Part shown: piece after piece, positions 24,472 to 37,050 of the stretch
Position numbering within the stretch: position 1 is the stretch's first letter
How the letters are laid out: every line of letters starts with the position of its first letter
Origin: Coffea arabica
Taxonomy: Eukaryota; Streptophyta; Magnoliopsida; Gentianales; Rubiaceae
Reading direction: 5' to 3'
Length of the DNA stretch: 64,000 nt
Assembly: GCF_036785885.1 (NCBI RefSeq)
Contig: NC_092322.1
Span: forward strand, 11,740,466-11,804,465
Program-made: the position numbers and the translations under genes
The notes under the pieces: generated by a model
Database searches by the model: none
What the model was told of the DNA's origin: nothing
The model's input: only the letters and a program-made list of their open reading frames with translations

Positions 24472-25004
24472 CGGTGGCGGATTTACACTGGGGGCACTGG
24501 GCCCTTAAATTTCTATAATACCTATAAAAATTTGATATAATTTTAAGTGTGCCTCCTGAAGTTTTGTGTATCTATTGGTTTATATGCTTTTAAAGTTGCT
24601 TTTGATTTTACCTATTGTTACAGCTACTGAAAAAAGGGTTTTTTCAATTATGAGTATAGTGAAGAATCGATTACAAAATAAAATGGAAGACACTTGGAAG
24701 AATAATTGTTTAGTTAATTATATTGAGAAAAATATACTTCGTGAAGTTCAAAATGAAGAAGTTGTAAACCGTTATCAAAATATGAAAACTCGTCATGAGC
24801 AATTGTAAATGGTTTAGTTTGTTTTTTGAAATAAAATTATTATTACATTAATAATTTTGAGTTTGTCTTTTCATGTTTTTCATGAAATATATGCATCATT
24901 TGTATTTGTTAGTTAATATTTTTTTTCCTTAAAAAACTAGAAAAGTAAAAAATTTTAGAGTTACTTTTGCTTCCACTGAAATTTTTTTTCTGGCTCCGCC
25001 GCTG
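24472..25004 (+). mobile_element. Deleted hAT transposon carrying the transposase C-terminus
   Basis: The left end CGGTGGCGGA and right end complement CAGCGGCGGAGCCAG are typical of plant hAT elements. A perfect 8-bp duplication CACCTAGG lies on both sides (24464-24471 and 25005-25012). At 533 bp, the body keeps only the tail of the transposase frame. The perfect target duplication points to transposition as a short element or a fairly recent insertion. Transposase must come from elsewhere. Confidence 0.85.
24566..24808 (+). pseudogene. hAT transposase fragment (dimerisation domain)
   Basis: The frame of about 80 residues contains LPIVTATEKRVFSIMSIVKN, then NRLQNKMEDTW, CLVNYIEKNIL and a final RYQNMKTRHEQL. 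This is the C-terminal hAT dimerisation region of the zinc-finger (TTF/MYM-type) hAT transposases common in plant genomes. The DNA-binding and catalytic parts are absent, so it is a non-functional remnant inside the short element. The start codon is not meaningful. Confidence 0.8.
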
Positions 25005-25012
25005 CACCTAGG

Positions 25013-28000
25013 GCAGAAATAATCTTCTTGCATGTCATCACCAAGAACTAGGAAAATTTGAGGCAAGCAAACAGTGAAGCAGCATTCTCGTGTACAAATT
25101 ACGTACATACTTGAAATGCACCTTTCGGCCGGCGAAGGGGGAATGAATTTGAGCATGGACTTGCTGATGGAGGAGCATTTAACTCGTCTTTTGTTGATTG
25201 AACTTACTCATTTGTTTTACATCATACTGACATGAACTTTTACTCATTTGTTTTACGTCATAGTAAGCAGCGAGTGCCTAAGTACCCGTCCTGAATTTTA
25301 AATAACTCCTCCTCATGTTGATTGACGTGAAGAATAGTAGTGAAAGGTTTATACGCAAAATTTCTGGTGAAGTGTTCATTTTTAGAAGAAAAAAAAAACA
25401 ATAAGATTCACTTGCTCTTGGAGAATTCTAATGCTTTTTCTGTTTTTTTGTAACTCATGGCTAGTGGGATGTTGTGTGAATTATTGTTCAATTGCTCGTA
25501 TATAATTCGTTTGTGTTAAATTATCTCATTGTTATGGGTTTTTTATTCTAATCATGTACTCTTGTAAAAAAAAAAAATTTATTGCATTAGTGGGCTTAAA
25601 AATCAATAGCTGACTGTTTTCTAATAGCTGGCCAAACTTGATTTATTTTCATGTTCTGTTAAATACATATCTCCTCCTAATGCGTAAAATTATTTGGGGG
25701 ATGTAAGAGGAGGAGGGTAGGGGCGACCACACCCAAGATTCTAAATAACCTTCTATATCTCTTTAAAAAAATAAATGTTTTTAATTTTATATATATATAT
25801 TTGTAGAAATTGGATTTTGCATCCCAAAATTTTAGAAATGCTTTTATATCCCCTTAAAATGTTAAAAATTATCATTTATATCGTTATAAGCTATAGGCTT
25901 TGCCCCCCAAGTCCCAAGCTTTTTACAAAAGTGTGAGGGTGTCCACTTAGTATGTATCTTTACTATAGTTTTGCTTCCCAAATGTAAACCTCTGTTTTTT
26001 TTTTTTTTTGTTTTCCAAATTGACCAAATGTGTTCAAGGTTTTGATATTACCAAACATACTTTTCTCTCTTTTACTGTAAATGAGAGACTTTTTTTTGGG
26101 GGGGGGGGGGGGAGCTGTAATTGAGAGATTGAATGCAGAGTAAATAATTTATGAATGAAAATGCTAGGTGCTAGAGGACTACATCAAAAGACAAATAAAA
26201 AGAATTAAGGACAGAGCAAATGCGGCCATCATTACTCTAGGCCCACGCGTTATTAACCATCATGGGCCACAATGATTCCAGATCCAAAATATGTCACATG
26301 CAGCAAAGCCTTTTCACGAAAGGCCTCCTGGCCCTAAAATGCAAATGCAATCCAAGTGAAAAGAGACAAGAAAAATAGTAAATAAAAATCACGTAGAAAG
26401 AACTTATTTAAAAAAAAAAAAGAAATGAAAAATATGATGCTTTTTCTGGCTTTCGTCGAAACTTGAAAGCCCTTTTTTCTGAAAGCTATTCCCCAAATCC
26501 AAGGGAATCATAGGTCCCCATCATCATTCAAATGATTCAAATTAAAATTGAGATGATACTCTACTAGCCAGTGTGTCTTTCTCTCTTTTTGATAATTTCA
26601 AATTTTAAACAAAAAGGGATGGAGGGGGGATCTGAGATCTCTAACAGCTAAAAACCAAAAAAGTTGATGATATATCAATCAATCAATGATACCAAAAAGA
26701 TTACCGCCTTTGAGATAAAAAATGACAATGATGCAAAGTTAGATTGCGCACTTCTTAATTGATCTTTCCCGCCTTTTGTTTATATAACTTTTGTCGTCCC
26801 CCCTTTTTCTTTTTTCTAGGGCTGGCTGCCCTAATTGACATGTTAGATGAATAGTTTCACTACATGCATGCATGTGAGCGACAATTCAAAGCTGTACAAA
26901 AACCCTTGTTACGGGGCGTTACAGGAACATATTACTCAATCACTTTTTTACTTTGCATACATCAAATCGATATAGTAGTACATTTTTTAACAAGAACTCC
27001 TAAAAATAACAATCCATACAGGTTCGTCCCCGAAAACTATTACGTTGTTCTGATTTATTTTTGCCCTCACCCTTGCTCGCCTTGAAATATTTTGGATTAG
27101 CTTAGTGGTGTTTGCTTTGCTTGATTTCAAACACAAGCTTTTTAGTGCTAATGTATGGTGTAAATATTCATAGCTTATGGCAGAAATGATACATGTGATG
27201 CAACATTGTGATTTGATCTTTAATCTCTTTTGAATTGATCCGTGATTTTGCAAGAGACGCAACCACATCAAACCTAATAAAGAAGATTCTTCGTTTTTTG
27301 CTTGCGAATTCATCTAAGAGATTCAACCCAATTCTTGTCTTTTGCAGTACGAAGTCATATTTTCCTGTAGAAATGGTTTGATGGTTCTGCATCATACATT
27401 CAGGAGACGGGTAAACACTGCTGTAAATCTAATAACTCTATGAATAGAATAAAATTCATTGTACGTTATTTATATATAGTTTTGTAATAGCCATGTTAAC
27501 TATTTATGTAAGCATCTATTACTTACGCTAGAATTACACGACATTCTTTGAACCGTAGATTTTTTAATATTAGCCCTGTTGGCAAAATTTGAGCCGCCCA
27601 ACCCCCTTTTTTCCCCCCTTTATTCGTACCTTCTTTTCTTTTTGTTTAGAAAATTTTTTTGGGAGCATTCACAATCTCTTAAAGCAGAATTAGATCAAAT
27701 TTTAATCCTCATTAATTATCCCTCTTTTTGACTAATCATTTCCACTTTGCTGTGAAAAACAAAAATGAAACGTGGTATGGTATCCTCACTCCAACATGCA
27801 ACATCACCCCCTTCAATCCTGTCTGACACCAAGAAAATGAAAAGCAAAACCAGAAATTGGTGGCTTACCATGCATGCATCTGGCTCCATTGCCACACAGA
27901 CAAGTTACACCAGAAATCTCAGTTAGGGGCCAAGAAGGAAGGGAATGGGGTCCGAAAGTTGCCTAGAAAAAAGAGAAATGTTCTCTTGCCCATGCCCACA

Positions 28001-30634
28001 TTGCAAGCAAAATAGGAGACGCCAACTTTGTTATCTTGACTAAGATGCCGACTTGTAAGTTGCTAATGTTGTGTAACTTGCGCAGCCATCCCCCGAAATT
28101 GTACTATCATTTTTGGACTTTTCAATGTTCTATGTTGATTTTTGCAACCATACAGAAACTGTACTGATCAGATCACCACCATACATGAGTAACAAGTTAT
28201 GGTATGGCTGTGGATGATGATGATGATGATGATGGATACATCCATATATCCATCTTTATTGATACATGGATCCATAATGGTAGTAGTAGTAGCACCTTTT
28301 TTGTAGCAGGAAAAAATAATAATAATAACAATACATTAGTAGTAGTACTTTCAAACCAAACAAAAAGAGAAAAAGAAAAAAAAAAAAAACAAATAGTAGT
28401 ACTTGCCACATTTCTGATCTCACAGTATTTGTTCTGCGCCATCCCAACGCAACCTTAAACCTTAATATGTTGTCGGGAAAGCCGAAAAGGTAGAAATAAG
28501 GAGAGATGGACGAACGAAGAATACAACATTCGTACAACTGCCAATTGAGAGGATCAACCAAAGCCAAAGCTTCGACGGAAGGATCACAATAATATCTCTC
28601 CATAAGAACCTCCTCCTCTTCTTTTTTTTTTTTTCCTTCCTCTAACCAGGTATGCGCAATTAATCCTGTACATTTATTATTATATGTTTTGCTCTCAAGC
28701 CATAAATTTATTTGATCCCTAATCATGATCAATACTTTTCATGTCATAAACAACTAAACCATGTAAATTAAATTTTTTTTTTTACAGCCAAACATCATCA
28801 AGAAAAGGTATATTATATCTAGCATGAAACTTGAAAGCTTGAAGGGATGAGCGATAACCCTACTTTCAGAAGTCAACTTAAAAAGACTTACACCCCACTT
28901 CAAAGCAAGTTTCTGTCATCCTCAAACTACTATGGTTTCCAGCATGTTAATCAGATCCACTATAATTCCTTCAGCCTTCCTTCTTCTTCCACCTTTTGCT
29001 TTTCAAAGAGAACTAAAGAGCACCACCAAGCAAGAAGCTGTTAATTGTGATGCAAGTTGTATGGTGGAGTTCTTTAAAACCCATGCTTTTTCTTAAAAAG
29101 ATAACAAAAGTTTTTTTTTTTTTCTAAACACGTTTTCTAATAATTTTTTACTCAAAAAGTGCTACAGTAAAAATTTACGTAAAAGCACCCGCCCTAACTT
29201 AGATGAACCAAACGAAGCCTTAACTCGTATTTAAGGTCAAAAAAGGCGACTACTCGTGTATAGTAGTTATTTAGGCGACTTTGTAGTTTTTTGAACCTTG
29301 GGTGAAGATTCTTTTTCTTAATGACAAAGGCCAACGTCTTTTGGAGCAGATGAATAATCATACTTATGGTCTAAAAGTGATCTTCTTTCCTGATCAGGAA
29401 ATCTTCTGTTCACTAATCAACAGTTGTCCTAAGCCACTATATTCATTCATTAATAAATTTGGCTCACTTCGTACTAGCATGTAATAGTGTAATAACATTG
29501 GGGTTAGGAATTAATTGTCCAGTTGCGTGGTCAATGGTCTATCTTTAAAAGTCTTGATACCTACAACCTGAACAAAAAAAAAAAAGAAAGAAAAAGGACA
29601 AGGCCAAAGACACGAGCTGGAATTAATAATCATGCTTTAATAATTTACAAAATTAGTGCTTTTTATCTATGGAAAATTAAATTCTACTATAAGTTTCTAA
29701 CATGAGATGGCGGCGCCTAACGATTCCCCAAATCTCGCCATCAATCACTCCTACGTATCTCCCAACATATTTTTTAGGTCCATAAGAAAACAAAAACCGG
29801 ATAAAAGTAATACTAGTAATCTCTTTTCAAAGCATATGTCAAGCTAGTACAAGAAACATGCCGGACAAAAAAAAAACACTCAAGAGGCCACTGGCCTCAT
29901 TCTCAACATATAGCAGTAATTTGTAGCCAATTTCACATCTCCCAGGTCCATGTACATAATGTGGAAGATAGAAAAAGTGTATATAAACACGATAAGAGAA
30001 TAGAAGGTACGAGGAAGAAATTTATGGCACATATTCACACAGTTCAATGGGGTTTGATTATTTTCTTTCCTCACTCTTGCTGTAGCACATATTCACACAT
30101 TTCCCATTGAAGCAGTCAAACCCCCCCCCGCCACCCAACCCCCCACCCCGCGGGGGGTATGAAAGCAAGGAAAGGAAAGCCCAATCCAGAACAATAGTTT
30201 AGTAGGAGTAGTAGAGGATTTTACTATGGGAAGAAATTAAAAATCAACCGACATTAACAAGAATACAAACAAAATAAGGGTCCATGATCAAGATCATAAT
30301 CAACAACATCATCAGCTCTACCTATCCCTACTACTATTTATGTATAATGTATGGTCAGTGATTGATATATACTATATACCATCATCAAGGACCGAAAAAG
30401 GAAAACTATTATTTACACATAATTTAGACCAAACTACACTGCTCTAAGCTTTGGTGAAAGTCATGGTTAAGATCATTGAAGACAACACTAGTAGTAGTAC
30501 TAATTAATCTCTTTTCCCATGTCTTGTCTCTTTTTTTTTTTTTTTTTTCTTTATCCTCCTTATCATCATAGTAATGGTCATCATCAAACTAATCACCATC
30601 ATTATCTCCAAACTTTCTAACACTGTAATCATTT
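25013..30634. other. Gene-free spacer, 5.6 kb
   Basis: No gene is supported. It contains a G-run at about 26097-26112, a MITE-end relative near 26950-27020, (GAT)n near 28213-28234 with nearby trinucleotide repeats, and a C/G-rich tract at 30121-30160. Frames in 28197-28732 arise from these repeats. Confidence 0.45.
28213..28234. repeat. (GAT)n microsatellite
   Basis: This is a run of about seven GAT units. Shorter (TAG)n and (AAT)n tracts lie within the next 130 bases, so it is a cluster of trinucleotide repeats. Confidence 0.85.
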
Positions 30635-32032
30635 CTAGTCTGAAGAACATATCCAAGATTCCATCATACCTTCCCCTCTTGCTGGTGGTGGTGCAACAGC
30701 CACAGCTACATTTTCCGACGACCCTTTCTCCCCGTGAAAACCGGAGGAAGAACCGGAGTAACTCAGCTTCCCATTTCCAGCACCGTTAACACTTCTTGAC
30801 AAACTAAAGTTTCCATTTCCAGACCTGCTCTGATGACCTTGATCACCTCCTCCATCGTTCGAACCGACCCCAGCACTCGAACTTCCCCAGTTAACCGGAT
30901 TGTTACCATTCCTCGACGTCGTTTGATCGGAAGAAATGAGCCCCGGAAGCCCACTTAAAGAACTTGTGTTGACATGACCCTGGCCTAAGCCAAATTCATC
31001 TAAACTTTGGGCTGTTTTTGATCCGATAACAGGGCAATTGGAAGGCTGATACTTGACATGGTTAGATTGAAGAAGTGAAGTGAGAATTGGGGTTGGCAAG
31101 TTGAAAAGATTTGCGCTTTGGAGAGGGAGTTGGAAAGTAGGATTAGTGGAAGTACTAATGTTTAATCCAGAAGTGTTGTTGTTGTTGTTGTTAGTACTAG
31201 TACTATTTGGTGAAGCTATTGCAGCATGATCAACTAAGGATGAATTCAACAGAGAAGAACATGATGAAGCCGATGAAGCCATAAAAGGAGGAGGCAGTTG
31301 AACTTTTTGAGGAAAAGGCCTACGAAGATAAGGTGGCTGTAGTTGCGATGAATCTATAAGGTTATTAGATCTCATGCTAGAAGGACTGGTACCATAAAGA
31401 TCAAGTCTTGGTCTTTGAAACGGTGAAGAAGATGTGAAGGGTGGAGCTGGGATGCCTGTAAATTCTTGGACCATGGCTCTGAAGTTGGAGGTATCAGTGG
31501 TGAGTACAGTTGTTGGCGCCCGCCTCGATGCTCTTGATCGCTTCTTTGGATTACGTACCACTTGGGCTAGATTATTTTGCTCTGGTGCTGCTTGTTGTCT
31601 AGGTGTATTTGTAGCACTGGTATTCTCTTGCACAGATGAAGGGATTGACACAGATGGGGTAGTAGTGGCGAAAGAACCTTGTTGCTGTTGGTTTGAGCCA
31701 AAAAGGGATTGGATTGAAGATGCAGAAACCATGTTGGGATTGATATCAGACAAATTTGGGTTGGATCTTAGGGCTGTAGACCAGGACATCTCCAGATTGA
31801 GGAGGGATGAGTCAGGATTCTGTGGTGGCCGTGAAATGGGGTCGAAATAGTTAGACAGAGAGTCAAAGATGGAGGAAGTGTTTGTTGGGTTCAGTGGTGG
31901 TGCCGCTGGTGGCGGAGTAGGGTGGTTGTGGTGGTGGGAAGTCATGAGAGCTGCCGAGATGGAATCGGCGCGTGAATCGTACTCTTCATCACCACTTGAT
32001 GACTGAAGACTTCCACTGTTTCCAGAATCCAT
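30635..32032 (-). CDS. VQ motif-containing protein
   Basis: This is an intronless gene of 465 aa. The VQ motif FRAMVQEFTG is at residues 184-193, followed by IPAPPF, the pattern of the FxxxVQxFTG class. A basic stretch KKRSRASRR just before it (about 163-171) is a likely nuclear localisation signal. The rest is rich in Ser, Asn, Gln and Pro. Conserved-looking patches are SIFDSLSNYFDPISR near residue 54 and SLDEFGLGQGH in the C-terminal half. VQ proteins are nuclear cofactors that bind WRKY factors and can be MAPK substrates. The length and the IPAPPF extension match the long VQ subgroup containing Arabidopsis At4g39720, At5g65170 and At1g35830. Start and stop are clear. Its neighbours in Arabidopsis support this assignment. 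Confidence 0.93.
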   Translation of the reverse strand: MDSGNSGSLQSSSGDEEYDSRADSISAALMTSHHHNHPTPPPAAPPLNPTNTSSIFDSLSNYFDPISRPPQNPDSSLLNLEMSWSTALRSNPNLSDINPNMVSASSIQSLFGSNQQQQGSFATTTPSVSIPSSVQENTSATNTPRQQAAPEQNNLAQVVRNPKKRSRASRRAPTTVLTTDTSNFRAMVQEFTGIPAPPFTSSSPFQRPRLDLYGTSPSSMRSNNLIDSSQLQPPYLRRPFPQKVQLPPPFMASSASSCSSLLNSSLVDHAAIASPNSTSTNNNNNNTSGLNISTSTNPTFQLPLQSANLFNLPTPILTSLLQSNHVKYQPSNCPVIGSKTAQSLDEFGLGQGHVNTSSLSGLPGLISSDQTTSRNGNNPVNWGSSSAGVGSNDGGGDQGHQSRSGNGNFSLSRSVNGAGNGKLSYSGSSSGFHGEKGSSENVAVAVAPPPARGEGMMESWICSSD

Positions 32033-32760
32033 TTTGTCTCTCTGCAGAGAGAGTTCTGAATTCTAGAAACAAGAACCAAAAAAAGGAAAGGAGAGGAAAA
32101 GGAGAAGAAGCAACGAAACAATGAACAAACCAAAAAAGAATCTAACGTAGGGGGGGTGGGGGGAGACAGGGACAGAGATATGGAGAGAGATTTTTTTGGG
32201 CAGACTTATAACTTCCTTACAAGTTATACTACAAGTTACAACCAACTCATATTTAAGAGTAGCTATAGCTGCTGCAGCAAGGAAGAAATAAAGAGATCAA
32301 GATTTCTTTGTCGAAGAGAGATATTATTTTGTTCAGAAAGTACCAACCATGTCTTTAAAGCTCTGATCTGCAGCACACGAGCCAGGCCTTTTGAACATAC
32401 TTTTTTTTTTCTCTCGTCTTTGAACCAAGAACCAACCATAAATCAAGAAATTAACTGTTGCTGACGAAAAAGAAAAGATCTCTGCTCAACTTTGAACCTT
32501 CAACCCGTCATGTATTGGCGGTAGAATTAGGGTTAGAGAGTTGGAGAGAGAGAGAGAGAGAGAGAGAGCAAAGGAAGAAAAGGGCAGAGAGAAAGGAGGG
32601 AGAAGAGAAAAGGGTTGGTCTCTTTATCGATGCATCTCTAAAAGAGAGGCGGCTTCAGCTCACGTTTCCACTAAAAAGATCAGCGTGGGGTAGCCATGGG
32701 AGAGGGACTGCTGAGTTTTGAGAGAAGAGAAAGAGATAGAGTGAGTGAGTGAGAAAAGGG
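32033..32760 (-). promoter_or_regulatory. 5' leader and proximal promoter of the VQ gene
   Basis: On the gene strand this region is strongly CT-rich, with an uninterrupted (CT)n at 32543-32568. Long pyrimidine tracts of this kind are common near plant transcription starts. Several short frames in the leader could act as upstream ORFs, but none is clearly conserved. No definite TATA box was assigned. Confidence 0.45.
32543..32568. repeat. (GA)n microsatellite upstream of the VQ gene
   Basis: This run of about 13 GA units reads as CT on the VQ gene strand, about 510-535 bases before its start codon. It could bind GAGA-binding (BPC) factors. Confidence 0.85.
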
Positions 32761-35447
32761 CCAAAAAAGTTAGTATTGTGGATGGATAGCGGTCAAAATT
32801 TGAGATTTTTGTGGTTAAGATTTAGGATTAATGTGAAACGTTGGAAGAAAAAAAATCTAAGGGGATATTAATAAGTATGTTCAAGAATGTAATAGTGGTA
32901 TTAAAGATTTGAGAAAATATATAATAATACTCCATTGATGATGTAAAAAAATATCATACTATTATGATACTAGTACTAAATTCACAAAATAAATTTACTT
33001 GTACGAATAATGAGGTGGGCAAGAAGCCAAACTTTAAAGAAGATGGTAGTTGAAAGGTATGAGGTGAAACAGTGCAAACAGAGGCACCGTCACTAGCTAT
33101 GATATGACCACTTTTCAAAAAGTCCCAGTTAATGCCTAAAAAATTTGTACGTGTGTATAAAAGCGATATGAAACGGACAAGTCAATAATGTATATCATTA
33201 TGCTTTACTTCAAACTTAATTCATTGTTTTCTTAAATTAAAAGGGCTACTTTTTTTTTCTTTTTCTTTTTTGATACTTCATTTCAAATACTACTACTAGA
33301 TACTAATTTCTTTATTTATTAAAGTACTACTCTAATGCAATTGGAACCTACGTAGCATTTTACAGCACTTTGTAATTTTTATTGTTTACAATAATAATAT
33401 TTCAGTTCAGTAATACACAAATAAAAATAATTAAAAAAAGTCTCATCTACACAGTACATTAAATATTTCAAAAAAAATTTACATTAAAATTTTTTCATAC
33501 GCACCGTTTCATATAGTAAAATATTTCAAAAACAGTTAATTCAATATTTCGATCCTCTTACTCTCATTTACTATTCCCCTCTCCTCTAGTCTTCTAGTTA
33601 ATATAAGTGAGGATATTATTATTATTGAGCACGTCCAGCTAAGAACTACGAGAATCTTTACTTCACTGTAGCTTTCATTAATAACAAGAAGTTGCAGAAG
33701 CAAAGTGAAAACAACTTAACAAGCTTTGACCAAGTCAGAGAAAACTTGATAAAAACTTCAGAAAAAAGAAAGAATAAACTCTAGTGTTATTATTGAGAAC
33801 CAACAGGGAATTCAGAGAATCTCATGCAGTCGTCCTCCTCCACTGATTTGTAGGTGGAGAAAATGATTATGCATCTCTTGGAATTACCTTGCATTATTAT
33901 TAATTCTCTATTTCCTTTTCCTAAAACTTTTTATACGAAGTACTCCACTACGACTACAGCATTCATCTAACTTCCTTCTGTTCCATCTCATTCGTAACAC
34001 ACACTTTTCTTCTTCTATACTAAAAAAAAGAAATGGAAAGCTCATAAATTATGGATGGATGGATGGATCAGCTCAACAAAAACACCTAAAGTTCGCTGCA
34101 ACTATCAGAACTAAAAAAGGTCATTGTTAAAGTTTTCTGTGTATTATTATATTTTAGCCTTTAGGTGGCATTGAATGTTATTTAATGACACTTTAATTAC
34201 TCACAAGTTGCTTGTATTATATAGAATCGGGTGGAACAGACTTCTTCAATCTTCATCATTCCTGCTTCGTTTTAATATGATTTTACTAGCAATCTTTCTT
34301 TGTACTACGTATATTTTACGTACTTAATTAAAGATTTTGCTGGTTTTTTGTTTGTATTCAGCCTACTAATACCGAACCACAAAACCCTAATCCTACACAG
34401 CCTCACAAACTAGACAATTCTAATCCCATATGCTGCCATAATTCAGGTCTACCATGACTACACGCAAATGTTGCCCATTGGGAGGTGGCAAGCTGCTGAA
34501 CCCTACATTCCTAACCCTCCAAATTCAAAGGAATTTACAGTTCTTGATGGTTACACACAGGGACTGCTAATGCACAAAAACCCGCATATCTGCGTCTTTC
34601 TTGAGCCGTGCTATATCTCCATCACGACCTATATTTGTACAGATACTTTAGAATTCTTTTCTGCAGGAAAAGAATCCAAAATTAACGAAACATGCCTCGA
34701 GTTTATGTTGCTTGCTGCTCTCAAACTACTCCAGAGGTGTATAAATTAATTATATACTGTCACCACATTCGCGGCGCTATTTTTATTTTTTTTTTTATAT
34801 GCAGCCATTATATTCATTCATAATTGAGAGAATTTTTTTCATTATATCGTAAATATAATTTTTAATTAAATTTTATATTTTATCTCATATATATATATAT
34901 CACATTATAGAAAGTGCTATAATACAGTCTATTTTAAAGCATTTCTCCGTGTAATTTTCAATCCAAACAGACTGAAAAACCTGTCCTGGTCAAAATTGGT
35001 AGTTTATTTTTCTAAGTTATACTTTAGTGCTATAATTTTCTCATTGAAATATCTGAGGTTAGATATGTAGGGATCAGAGAATTTTCCACGTATACGTATA
35101 CAACAGTGCATGTAGGTAAGTGTGGATTGATTGGACGTCCATCGGTTTCAATGATTCTGTACCTCACATGCACATAATTAGAGCGTGCACGTTTTGATCT
35201 TGATCGTTCGATTGATGGGATTCCATACCACCCCTTTTGATGAGTTGCAGGCCATAATATCAGCTCATAGATATTCTCCCTTTTCAAGTAAGTACTCTTT
35301 GAAAATTGAAGCCGTGATAGTTATTGTAGCAGTCTACACAGTCTATACGAGAATAAAGGAACATGGAAGCCAAAAGAATTCTAAAAAATATAATGATGAC
35401 GAAGTGGATAACGCATGATAAAACTTAATAAAATAAATCAGTTCAGT

Positions 35448-35450
<3 letters not shown>
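32761..35450. other. Gene-free AT-rich spacer
   Basis: No gene is supported. A frame of 93 codons at 34468-34749 is less AT-rich but resembles nothing I know. Confidence 0.45.

Positions 35451-35498
<48 letters not shown>
35451..35498. repeat. (AT)n microsatellite
   Basis: This is an uninterrupted run of about 24 AT units. Confidence 0.95.
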
Positions 35499-35500
<2 letters not shown>

Positions 35501-36870
35501 CTTTTGGATTTCGGCCTTAGAACAGATTAGCAGACCTTCGTACAAAATTTCATCTGATCAATGCATTACTTTGGAGATGCAATTAATGCAAGGATGTGCT
35601 TGATAAAACTGAAATTTGAATTCGTTAAGTTGTTGAATTATTAAGTATTAAATCTAATACATTTGAATGCATATCACATTCAGTGATAAATGAATAGCTT
35701 ATCACATAATTTTGAGAACAAGTTTCGTCTAGAAAATTCAGTGCCACTTAATTAATTCAAATGTTCAATTTTTGCTTATCAAACGGTTTGAATATATTAA
35801 AATCTGATCCATTAAGTTTAAGTATTGAATTGAGGTATCAAACATGACCTAAGTTTTCCTTTCCCTACTCAATAATTTTCATTTTTTTCTAAATTTAAAT
35901 GTGCTTATTCGAATTTTCAAACAAGAAAGATGTGTAACATCATTTTCAAATGATAATAACAATTTAAAACGACTGAAGAACAAAATGATAGGCTACTCAT
36001 TTTCTTCGTTGGTGTTATCCAGTCAATTGTCCATTGGATTAGTTATGATTTTGAATTTTTTTTGCAATGTGTTACCGTATTTTTCTTTGACTTGTACGAG
36101 ATACAAAGAAAATCAAACAAAATGTGTTCAAAAGAAAAAAAATTTCCCCGTTCTAGATGGTCAGTCAAGAAGTTTTTCATTAGGCTCCCAAGTCCCAACC
36201 ACAAAAATACTTATAAATTGCCAAAACGTTCTCAATGGATGAAATTACTTTAGACATATGCATGAGACATCCCTTTCACTTTCCTTTATTGGCTATTAAT
36301 ACCATGCATGTTCTATGTCTTTCATATGATACCAATATTCTTGGTTTTTTTTTTACACAAGTATTTTGTGAACGAAAGCTAGGAATTCTTGGAGTGGAAA
36401 GCAGTTATCAAAGAAAGTAGTGGCGCAAGAATAGAATTTTTATTCTGCAATTACCACGCACAATTTATATATAGTTTATACTAACATAAAGATATGCTTC
36501 TTCAGCATAAGATCAGAAAAGTAATGTGAATCGACGAGGAGGAGAAAAGGTAGGTAGAGAAAGAAAACAAATAGCTGGTTTTCAAGGTTTTTTTTTTCCC
36601 TTCTTTTTTTTTTTTATTTTTTTTGGTTCGAAGCAAGCTGTTGCTTGTTTGGATTACCAGTTTGTCTTGGGTTGATTCTCTTGACACGTACTCACAACCA
36701 TCTTTCTAGTTTTCATATATCATATCACAAAAAATATTACATAATTTTTTGTTTAAAAATTTTTTTAAAAACACAGTATAGTAACTTTTACAAGAGGAAG
36801 CAAGAAAAGATACTTAAGAGTAGGAACCATAATTCTCATGATCGCTGGATTAACATTTGAAAATCTTTAA
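35499..36870. other. Gene-free spacer with a repeat fragment
   Basis: The segment 35620-35855 ends in GAGGTATCAAACATGACCTA. Read in reverse it resembles the left end at 38280, so it is probably another fragment of the same dispersed family. No gene is supported. Confidence 0.4.
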
Positions 36871-37050
36871 AGAGTTTGTTTGGATAGTGTATTATTTGAA
36901 ATATTATTTGGAATAATTACTGTAGCACTTTTTGTGATGTGATGTATGTGAGATAAAAAGGTGGTTGGAAATATAAAAAGGTGTGTTGGAAAATGTATTT
37001 ATGATGCAAGCGAAATATTATTTGGGATAATTAGGTATCCAAACACACTC
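36871..37050. mobile_element. MITE, GGGTTTGTTTGGATAG family, copy 2
   Basis: The left end AGAGTTTGTTTGGATA and right end TATCCAAACACACTC form terminal inverted repeats, and the interior matches copy 1 at 5688 (GATGTGATGTATGTGAGAT here). Immediately after it, 37065-37112 carries the TAGCAATCCAAGCGG end of the 12.7-kb MITE family. Confidence 0.65.

Noticed and set aside
26097..26112. Run of 16 Gs that could be read as a G-quadruplex
   Set aside because: It is a plain homopolymer directly after a T-run, with no gene nearby. Its length may be a sequencing artefact.
28197..28732. Overlapping frames of 81-158 codons
   Set aside because: They come from trinucleotide repeats and T-runs, and show no domain.
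31434..31850. 138-codon plus-strand frame
   Set aside because: It is antisense to the VQ gene, and the VQ frame has the motif and a full start and stop.
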